A stretch of DNA of 5,518 nt from Candidatus Omnitrophota bacterium (GTDB taxonomy: Bacteria > Omnitrophota > Gorgyraeia > Pluralincolimonadales > Pluralincolimonadaceae), in NCBI GenBank assembly GCA_028715315.1, contig JAQUSA010000075.1, positions 1 through 5,518 of the forward strand. The letters run 5' to 3'. Position numbers and translations under genes: made by a program. Of this stretch, positions 1 through 5,518 are shown in pieces (the first letter of the stretch is position 1; the number at the start of each line of letters is the position of its first letter). A model generated the notes under the pieces. That model was not told the origin of the DNA, made no database searches, and worked only from the letters and a program-made list of their open reading frames with translations.

Positions 1-1795
1 GGATCCCTTTCACCTGCCCTAATGAGGCGCCTATACGGTGCCTGTAAAACCTGCTGTCCGGTATGGGCGTATAGGTCACCTTAAGGGCGCTATCGCTCCT
101 CCTGTACACGAGAGAGACGCGCCTCATATGGTAAGGCGAGCTCACAAGGAGCGCCGATCGCCACCCGTTCCTGTCCATGATCTCGCTGGTGTTCCTGACG
201 AATTCATAGGTATAACCCGATTTGCTCTCAAGCGTGATCGCGCTTGCAGGCACGCCCATGGAAACGGCCAGCGCTTTCATGATATCGACTTCCTTGATCG
301 TATACGTATAGCCCGATGAAAATATGAGATGGCCGGCATATCCCTTCTTATACAGTTCCACGGCATACTCCACCCTCTCCTCATAACCCTGTCCTTGCTT
401 CCCGGATTCACCTGCTCCCCCGGCAAATACGACGATCACATCCGCTTTCGCGGGAGGTTCGGATATCTTCAGCGGCGCGGCCGCGTACCATATCAAGGGG
501 GTATAGAATATCAGCAGATACGCCGCCAACGCGGTCACGAACAACATTGCCGCCTTGCGGCGGGCCTTGCGGTAAAAAGCTATAAGCTCTTCCTTCCAGA
601 CCATGCCGTTTTCGGACCGCCTTCTTTCGAGAGCGTCCGTCATGACGCCGCTCATCTTCTCTATCCGCGACGCCCAGCTGTTCTCTTTGGCTGCTGTTAT
701 GCGCCGTGCCACGGCCTCTTCCGAATGCTCCCCCACAGACCTTTCGATGAGGCTTATAAACTCTTCCTTCCCGGATGCGACATTCGCTATATCGCCGTTC
801 TCCCTGTTGAACCTGAGGACCTCCGGTAACGCCGTCGAGACTACCGGCTTGCCCATCGCAAGGTATTCGTTGAGTTTCGTTGGATAGACGTTAACCGTAT
901 AATCGGTCATAAGGTATGGTATAAGCGAAACGGAGAAATATTTCACGAAGTACGGAAGTTCCGAATGTTTCTTCGCGCCCAAGAACCGTATATTCTTTAA
1001 GGAGGAAAGCGATGAGATATCGGTCTGTACCGGCCCGACAAAGACAAAAGTGGTCCCGGGATACCTCTGGGCGGCCGCCTTGATCAGGTCCTGGTCTATC
1101 CACTTATGTATTCCGCCCACGTAGCCCGCGACCGGGCCTTTTATGTCTCCGAGCTCAGGGGGAGGCGACGTCGGCTTTATCCTCACCTTTTCAAAATTCT
1201 CTATATTTACGCCGAACGGGAATAAGTGCACGTTCCTGCTGTATTGAGCGCAGTGGTCATAGAGCGCCTTCGATGTCACGAAGACCAGGTCGGCGCTAGA
1301 TATGAGGCCCTTTTCGTACGCCTTTATTTTTTTGGCGGAAGATGAGCTGGCTGCGAAGCTGTCGATGCAATAATATACGACCAGCCTTTTATTGATATTC
1401 TCGATTATATCCTGCGCCGTTCCCGTCGGCAGGAATGTCCATATTATCGGGTCGGAAAAACGCACCGCCTTCATCCATCTCCTGATCACCGAGAGGAGTA
1501 TATGCTTGTTGACCCACCTGGCAATCCTCAAATAGGGGAACGGCAGCACAAGCGGCGAGTATACGTACAGGTTCTCCGATTCCTTTCGTATGCCCTTCAC
1601 GCCCTTGAAATAGTCCCTGAACCTCTTGCCGAGCCTCGATATGTCCCTTATCCCGGGCGAACGCACGCCGGTATTCTCTATGAACAGGACCCTGTTGCCG
1701 TTCGCGGCGAACGAGGACATTATCTCCTGGTGGCCCTGCCAGATGAAATCCCAGTCTATGGATGATATGCAGATTATATCGTTGTTTTTTATCAT
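1..1795 (-). CDS. Fusion protein: glycosyltransferase + transmembrane helix + YdcF/SanA-like DUF218 domain (partial, 3' end off window)
   Basis: Open for 598 codons from the ATG at 1793-1795 to base 2; the stop lies beyond the left edge. Residues 1-395 form a GT-B glycosyltransferase of the group-1/TuaH-like kind. They begin with an IDWDFIWQGHQEIM segment (13-26), followed by VVYYCIDSFA (139-148), GYVGGIHKW (224-232), FVFVGP (250-255), FLGAKKHSELPYF (271-283) and YPTKLNEYLAMGKPVVS (304-320), the donor-site region. Basic residues RKARRK (409-414) precede a hydrophobic helix at about 415-438. Residues 452-598 match DUF218: DVIVVFAGGAGE (452-463), EERVEYAVELYKKG (472-485), LIFSSG (490-495), GVPASAITLE (514-523) and LLVSSPYHMRR (549-559). 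By the positive-inside rule the glycosyltransferase half is cytoplasmic and the DUF218 half extracytoplasmic, as in SanA/ElyC-type proteins. Most of the DUF218 domain is present, so probably only a few dozen residues are missing. Ile and Arg codons are mostly ATA and AGG, as in its neighbours. Both domain calls are firm; the joint function is unknown. Confidence 0.88.
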   Translation of the reverse strand, partial: MIKNNDIICISSIDWDFIWQGHQEIMSSFAANGNRVLFIENTGVRSPGIRDISRLGKRFRDYFKGVKGIRKESENLYVYSPLVLPFPYLRIARWVNKHILLSVIRRWMKAVRFSDPIIWTFLPTGTAQDIIENINKRLVVYYCIDSFAASSSSAKKIKAYEKGLISSADLVFVTSKALYDHCAQYSRNVHLFPFGVNIENFEKVRIKPTSPPPELGDIKGPVAGYVGGIHKWIDQDLIKAAAQRYPGTTFVFVGPVQTDISSLSSLKNIRFLGAKKHSELPYFVKYFSVSLIPYLMTDYTVNVYPTKLNEYLAMGKPVVSTALPEVLRFNRENGDIANVASGKEEFISLIERSVGEHSEEAVARRITAAKENSWASRIEKMSGVMTDALERRRSENGMVWKEELIAFYRKARRKAAMLFVTALAAYLLIFYTPLIWYAAAPLKISEPPAKADVIVVFAGGAGESGKQGQGYEERVEYAVELYKKGYAGHLIFSSGYTYTIKEVDIMKALAVSMGVPASAITLESKSGYTYEFVRNTSEIMDRNGWRSALLVSSPYHMRRVSLVYRRSDSALKVTYTPIPDSRFYRHRIGASLGQVKGI

Positions 1796-1798
1796 ATC

Positions 1799-2533
1799 CT
1801 ATTCACCGTATGCCTGACGCTTATCGCCCTTCAGCCAGTGGAAGAGCCTCCTTAAAGGCGATTGGATGGCGGCCCTTGAATCCTTCCATGTTGCCGTGTT
1901 GACAGGATCATCCGAGGATGTAAGCTGTTTCATGAAGCCGGGATAGTCCTCACTGCCGGATTCCGGAGAAGCTTTTACGGCTTTCCAGTCGCCGTTTTCG
2001 ATCTCCTTAAGTATAGCAGGTTTCCCCTCCGAATTGATGAAATAAATCCCCTTATACGCGTCGAAGACCGTCCAGCCCCCGCCAAGGTGCACAAGAGAAA
2101 AACAACGCGCCCTGCCCTTATCGGGTAACCTCACCTTCACAAAAAAGGCGGCCAGGCCTTCGCGGTTGCACAAAGTCGTGAATACATCCTGGCATTGGTC
2201 GTCAAGCCCGTATCCCCTGATGATAATATGCCACGCGTGGTCGTCAACTACCGGGAGGGAACCGGGGTTTTCCCTTATATTCTCCTTAGTCCATTTAAGT
2301 AACGCGACCGCCTTCCCGAAGCCGGACTTTTCCCCTGAGGTGATCCTGTCCGCCAGGGTGCCGTAGTTATAATACCTGTCCATGAAATCGAGAGCCTTCA
2401 GGTAAAGGGGTATCCTTATCTCCCTTATCTGAAAATCCACCCCCTGTCTTGTAGTGACGGGAACGTTGAGCGCAAGGATGGCCGCGGCCGATACCGCCAG
2501 TATGATCGCCGCGCGGAATGCGTTTTTCTTCAT
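1799..2533 (-). CDS. Transglutaminase-like protein with N-terminal membrane anchor or signal
   Basis: Protein of 244 residues. It starts MKKN, followed by a hydrophobic stretch at about 8-24 that should act as an uncleaved anchor or signal peptide, placing the rest outside the cytoplasm. The middle resembles the transglutaminase/protease-like core: LPVVDDHAWH (94-103), GLDDQCQDVFTTLC (109-122), then LVHLGGGWTVFDAYKG (147-162). Candidate triad residues are Cys114, His149 and Asp158, in the order expected for the fold; the Cys-to-Gly spacing before the next strand is a little shorter than usual. The C-terminal tail has a basic segment around SPLRRLFHWLKG. The ATG at 2531-2533 is preferred over one 54 bases upstream because it sits in an ATGA overlap with the asnB stop and puts the MKKN-hydrophobic signal at the N-terminus; the longer form would bury it and overlap asnB by 58 bases. 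Substrate unknown. It could be a peptidase, an amide-bond-forming enzyme or an inactive member. The fold assignment is moderately sure. Confidence 0.72.
   Translation of the reverse strand: MKKNAFRAAIILAVSAAAILALNVPVTTRQGVDFQIREIRIPLYLKALDFMDRYYNYGTLADRITSGEKSGFGKAVALLKWTKENIRENPGSLPVVDDHAWHIIIRGYGLDDQCQDVFTTLCNREGLAAFFVKVRLPDKGRARCFSLVHLGGGWTVFDAYKGIYFINSEGKPAILKEIENGDWKAVKASPESGSEDYPGFMKQLTSSDDPVNTATWKDSRAAIQSPLRRLFHWLKGDKRQAYGE
1803..1807 (-). promoter_or_regulatory. Ribosome binding site for the glycosyltransferase-DUF218 gene
   Basis: The minus-strand reads GGTGA, which can pair with the UCACC part of the 16S rRNA 3' end. It lies 7 bases before the ATG at 1793-1795. The site is inside the last codons of the transglutaminase-like gene, so ribosomes ending that gene are already at the next start. 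It supports the chosen start over later in-frame ATGs. Confidence 0.55.
2530..2533 (-). other. ATGA stop/start overlap coupling asnB to the transglutaminase-like gene
   Basis: On the minus strand ATGA holds both the ATG of the transglutaminase-like gene (2531-2533) and the TGA stop of asnB (2530-2532). The sequence just upstream (GGACGGCCGGGC) has no strong Shine-Dalgarno at normal spacing, so translation of the downstream gene probably depends on ribosomes finishing asnB. The coupling is inferred from this arrangement. Confidence 0.75.
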
Positions 2534-4422
2534 GCCCGGCCGTCCATGAATTTCCTGTGCCACAACTCCAGGTTCAAGAGCGCCCATAGCTGGTACGAAA
2601 GGTCCTTCCTGCCGCTGACATGGTCATCTACAAGGCGTTTCAGGGAGCCGGGCCTGAAGTAACCCCTGCTGAGGCACGACTGCGACAGAAGCGTCTCCCG
2701 CAGATAATCCTTCAATTCCCCGCGGAACCATCTTCCTACCGGCACCCCAAACCCCATCTTCCGCCTGTTCAATATACCCCCGGGAAGCAGGCCGGAGAAT
2801 GCCTTCCTGAGGATATATTTTTTTTCGGCGCCGCGGATCTTGTACGAGGCCGGTAAGCTCGCGGCAAATTCCATTACCTTATGGTCAAGGAACGGAGAAC
2901 GCGCTTCGAGTGAATTCGCCATGCTGGCTATATCGACCTTCGCGAGGAGGTCGTTAGGAAGGTAAGTATTGACGTCCGCCTTAAGGAGGCGGTCTAAAAG
3001 GCCAAGATGGCTGAGTCCGCCCTCTTTCGCAAAGTATGGGTGCAAAAGCCTCAACGGCGATTCCATATTGACACTTTCCATGAATTCGGGCGAAAACAGG
3101 CTGCTTAATGAAAGCTCTCCCGATATGCCCACCCACCTGAAATATCTTTCCTGGGCCGGCAGGCCGGCGTTCGACAGGAACCGCCTGGCCCTCCTGAAGA
3201 TGTTTTTTGCATCGGTCGAATCGGGCAATGCGCACGCCAGCGAGCGTGCCGCGCCCCTTAAACCCAGCCTGCCTATCTTTTCGGCCGCGCTCATCGCCTG
3301 GTAGCGTTCGTATCCGGCGAAGGATTCATCCCCGCCGTCCCCATTCAATGCGACCGTGACGAACGCGCGGGTCTCGCGCGACACGTAATACGTCGGTACG
3401 CACGAGGAATCCGCGTAAGGCTCGCCATACCGCTCGACGAGCAGCTCCAGCACATCCAGCGCTTTCGGCCTTACTATGAATTCATGGTGCTCCGTATCGA
3501 ATCTCAGGGATATATCTTTCGCGTACCGCAGCTCGCTGTAATCCTTTTCATCGAAACCTATCGTGAAGGTCCTGACCTTCGTGAACTCGCTCATGACGGC
3601 CACGACACAGCTTGAGTCGATCCCCCCGCTCAGGAAAGCCCCGAGGGGGACATCGCTGTAAAGCCTCATCTTTACGGCTTCCCTCAGCAGCCTTAAGGTC
3701 TCCGCGGCGGCTTCAGTTTCGCTTATATCTATCTTCGCGGCATAATCGAGGTCCCAATAACGTTCGATCTTCACGCCCGACTTTCCTAAGGTCAGGATAT
3801 GCGCCGGAGGGAGCTTGCGGACTTTCTTGAAAATAGTGTCCGGCGCCGGGATATACCCGAAGTTCATGTAATGATCGATAGAGCCGGGCTCCACATTCTT
3901 AGGCACCAAACCGGACTTGAGCAGCGACGCGAGTTCCGATGAGAAGACGAACCTGCCGGGCTCATAATAGTAGAGGAAAGGTTTCTTGCCCACCCTGTCC
4001 CTCGCCGCGAACAGCATCTGCTTCTTGTCATCCCAGATAGCGAATGCGAACATCCCCCTGAGATGGTCCACGCATCTCTCTCCGTATTCCTCGTAAAGAT
4101 GTATAAGGGTTTCGGTGTCGGAATGCGACTTGAAGCGGTGGCCCCTGTCCTCGAGATCGGGCCTCAATTCATGGAAATTGTAGATCTCGCCGTTAAATAC
4201 CAGCCAGACCGACCCGTCCTCATTAGACATCGGCTGGCTCGCGCACGAAGAGAGGTCTATTATGCTCAACCTCCTGTGGCCCAGGCAGGCCACCCCTCCG
4301 GGGCTTGAGTAAATGCCTTCGCCGTCCGGCCCCCTGTGCTTCAACGCATCGCACATACTCGCGACAGAATCCCTTTTTGCCGGGTCTCCCTTAATATCTA
4401 TTATGCCGCATATTCCGCACAT
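2530..4422 (-). CDS. asnB: Asparagine synthase (glutamine-hydrolysing) / AsnB-type amidotransferase
   Basis: Complete 630-residue two-domain amidotransferase. The class-II glutaminase domain (about 2-200) releases ammonia from glutamine. It starts MCGICGIID, with Cys2 as the expected nucleophile after Met removal, and has GHRRLSIIDLS (48-58), FNGEIYN (76-82) and SDTE (101-104). The synthetase domain (about 235-620) activates a carboxylate as its AMP ester. It has the PP-loop SGGIDSS (265-271), NGDGGDESFAGYERY (360-374), the stretch 491-514 containing LEARSPFLDH, and KMGFGVPVGRWF (565-576). All key motifs are intact. The length matches the roughly 630-residue amidotransferases common in exopolysaccharide loci, including the exosortase-associated (XrtA) type, rather than the shorter E. 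coli AsnB (about 554). Between two glycosyltransferase genes it may amidate a sugar acid or other glycan precursor rather than simply make asparagine; that is inference. The ATG follows the preceding stop by 2 bp, and its TGA overlaps the next ATG. The symbol marks the family only. Confidence 0.95.
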   Translation of the reverse strand: MCGICGIIDIKGDPAKRDSVASMCDALKHRGPDGEGIYSSPGGVACLGHRRLSIIDLSSCASQPMSNEDGSVWLVFNGEIYNFHELRPDLEDRGHRFKSHSDTETLIHLYEEYGERCVDHLRGMFAFAIWDDKKQMLFAARDRVGKKPFLYYYEPGRFVFSSELASLLKSGLVPKNVEPGSIDHYMNFGYIPAPDTIFKKVRKLPPAHILTLGKSGVKIERYWDLDYAAKIDISETEAAAETLRLLREAVKMRLYSDVPLGAFLSGGIDSSCVVAVMSEFTKVRTFTIGFDEKDYSELRYAKDISLRFDTEHHEFIVRPKALDVLELLVERYGEPYADSSCVPTYYVSRETRAFVTVALNGDGGDESFAGYERYQAMSAAEKIGRLGLRGAARSLACALPDSTDAKNIFRRARRFLSNAGLPAQERYFRWVGISGELSLSSLFSPEFMESVNMESPLRLLHPYFAKEGGLSHLGLLDRLLKADVNTYLPNDLLAKVDIASMANSLEARSPFLDHKVMEFAASLPASYKIRGAEKKYILRKAFSGLLPGGILNRRKMGFGVPVGRWFRGELKDYLRETLLSQSCLSRGYFRPGSLKRLVDDHVSGRKDLSYQLWALLNLELWHRKFMDGRA

Positions 4423-4424
4423 AC

Positions 4425-5513
4425 CTACATTGCTCCCGTTACGTTCCGGATGATGCCGAGTATCTTAGGGGCGTTAACCTCCAGTGAATACCTCTCAAGC
4501 ACCGTCTTCCTCCCTGCGGCTCCTATCCTCTCTCTGAGGCCGCGGTCCTCCATGAGCCCGGACAATTTCAGGACCCATTCATCGTCATCTTTCGCGAAGA
4601 AACCGTTCACGCCTTCCTCTATGATCACGCGGTTAGGGCCGGCATCAGAGGCGACGCACGGCACGCCGACGCTCATATACTGGATGGTCTTGAACCCGGT
4701 CTTCCCTGCCGTCCATTCGTCATCGGGCAGCGGGTAGACGCCGATATCGAGCGACTGGAACTCCCCTATCTCGCCGTCAAGCTCCCAATCCTTATATGTT
4801 ATCTCAACGCCGGCTATGTCAAAAACCTTCCGCGACGCGCCTATGACCTTTATCCTGAACCTGTATTTACCGCCGCGGGAAACCAGTCTCTCAAACACGC
4901 CCTTCAGCGACTCAAGATACTTCGCGGTGCTGTGGCTTCCTATCCACCCGATCGTGATCTCCCCGGAAGGCGCTTTGGCCGCGGGCTTGAACCTGTCGGT
5001 ATCAACCGAGGTATGTATCACGGTCACATTGCGGTTATATCCGAGCGAATATTCCAGGAGATGCTCGTTGCAGGTTATGACATGCCTGCTCAATCCTATT
5101 ATCTTCGGTATCTTCCACGGGCATTTCAGCCGTATAAGGAAACTGTTAGTAGGGCTCGCGGTCCTCAGGTATATCGCGTCGTCAAGGTCGTATATTATCT
5201 TCTTGCCGAGGACGGCCAGCAGCCATTCCATTACCGGCGGCCCGAACGGGAAAGCCTCCAGATGTATGAAGACGGCGTCGCATGAAAGCGCCCGGATAAG
5301 ATCGACCGTCCTGCCGGCCACGCCTGCGCAAAAATACAGGAATTTCCTGAAATGCATCCCCCTCTTGTAAAGGATCTTATAGAAATCGGAACTGATGAAC
5401 GGCCTGACGATGCACGTGACGCCGTTAGCCCTGAGGTACGGGATGTATTGCTCCACCCTGTAACGGCTGCTCGGCCCTTCCGTAGGATATGGCTCGAGGA
5501 ATATTACTTTCAT
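4425..5513 (-). CDS. Glycosyltransferase, GT-B fold, GT4-like (Glycos_transf_1)
   Basis: Complete 362-residue cytoplasmic glycosyltransferase that probably transfers a sugar from a nucleotide-sugar donor to a growing surface glycan; donor and acceptor cannot be read from the sequence. The N-terminal half (about 1-170) is an acceptor-side Rossmann domain beginning MKVIFLEPYPTEGPSSRYRV and containing the IIYDLDDAIY segment (106-115) seen in many GT4 proteins. The C-terminal half (about 185-355) is the donor-binding domain: IGWIGSHST (188-196), then KTGFKTIQYMSVGVP (271-285), which holds the place of the usual EX7E region, then ASDAGPN and EEGVNGFFA. Length is normal for the family. There is no signal peptide or clear membrane span. 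The ATG at 5511-5513 is chosen because the family-like MKVIFLEP start begins there. Only five bases upstream are visible, so its ribosome binding site cannot be judged. It is the first gene seen of the operon; its TAG stop lies 2 bp before the asnB-like start. The family is secure, the specific role is not. Confidence 0.93.
   Translation of the reverse strand: MKVIFLEPYPTEGPSSRYRVEQYIPYLRANGVTCIVRPFISSDFYKILYKRGMHFRKFLYFCAGVAGRTVDLIRALSCDAVFIHLEAFPFGPPVMEWLLAVLGKKIIYDLDDAIYLRTASPTNSFLIRLKCPWKIPKIIGLSRHVITCNEHLLEYSLGYNRNVTVIHTSVDTDRFKPAAKAPSGEITIGWIGSHSTAKYLESLKGVFERLVSRGGKYRFRIKVIGASRKVFDIAGVEITYKDWELDGEIGEFQSLDIGVYPLPDDEWTAGKTGFKTIQYMSVGVPCVASDAGPNRVIIEEGVNGFFAKDDDEWVLKLSGLMEDRGLRERIGAAGRKTVLERYSLEVNAPKILGIIRNVTGAM
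4433..4437 (-). promoter_or_regulatory. Ribosome binding site for the asnB-like gene
   Basis: The minus-strand reads GGGAG, 10 bases before the ATG at 4420-4422, within the final codons of the upstream glycosyltransferase gene. The spacing is slightly long but usable. The start itself is fixed independently, because the mature glutaminase domain needs Cys as residue 2. Confidence 0.5.
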
Positions 5514-5518
5514 TTCAG

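Noticed and set aside
1..6. GGATCC (BamHI site) exactly at the window edge, possibly a cloning junction
   Set aside because: The coding frame runs smoothly to the edge and no vector sequence is visible; a six-base match at the edge can be chance or a window choice.
329..829. 166-codon plus-strand open frame
   Set aside because: It is antisense to the fusion gene, whose motifs on the minus strand are unmistakable; the plus-strand product is rich in Arg, Pro and His without domain features.
891..1103. 70-codon minus-strand open frame
   Set aside because: It is out of frame with, and inside, the glycosyltransferase domain of the fusion gene; the in-frame reading carries the conserved donor-site motifs.
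2534..2587. Longer N-terminus for the transglutaminase-like gene, starting at 2587
   Set aside because: It would add 18 residues ahead of a clear MKKN-hydrophobic signal and overlap asnB by 58 bases; the ATGA-coupled start at 2533 explains the sequence better.
3150..3175. Short GC-rich direct repeat (GGCCGGC twice)
   Set aside because: It lies inside the asnB reading frame and is too short and isolated to support a repeat element or hairpin with a function.
4816..5370. 184-codon plus-strand open frame
   Set aside because: It lies entirely opposite the well-supported glycosyltransferase gene, shows no recognisable motif and no coupling to other genes; it reads as an antisense shadow.

Overview
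The window is one compact gene cluster on the minus strand. Four genes are read from right to left with no real intergenic space, so all four are probably in one transcript. The promoter lies beyond the right edge and the terminator beyond the left edge. In transcription order they are: (1) a family-4-type glycosyltransferase, 4425-5513; (2) a 630-residue glutamine-hydrolysing asparagine synthase / amidotransferase, 2530-4422; (3) a small membrane-anchored transglutaminase-like protein, 1799-2533; (4) a glycosyltransferase joined through one transmembrane helix to a YdcF/SanA-like DUF218 domain, from 1795 to beyond the left edge.

Gene 4 is the least obvious feature. Its stop codon is outside the window, but the minus-strand frame is open from the ATG at 1793-1795 down to base 2, giving 598 codons. 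It accounts for the whole left third of the window; all other open frames there are shadows. The junctions are 2 bp (genes 1/2), a 4-bp ATGA overlap (2/3) and 3 bp (3/4), which suggests translational coupling.

The gene content (two glycosyltransferases, an AsnB-type amidotransferase and two probably extracytoplasmic domains) fits a locus for a surface or exported polysaccharide. The likely division of labour is inferred: the glycosyltransferases build a lipid-linked glycan on the cytoplasmic side, and the amidotransferase amidates a sugar acid or a precursor. The transglutaminase-like protein and the DUF218 domain would act outside the membrane.

The organism is a bacterium of moderate GC content. 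Its coding sequence strongly favours ATA for isoleucine and AGG for arginine, and uses the standard code. The style and gene content recall uncultured lineages such as Candidatus Omnitrophota, but no marker gene is present, so this placement is tentative. There are no RNA genes, mobile elements, CRISPR arrays or long repeats that I can see, and no non-coding stretch longer than a few bases.
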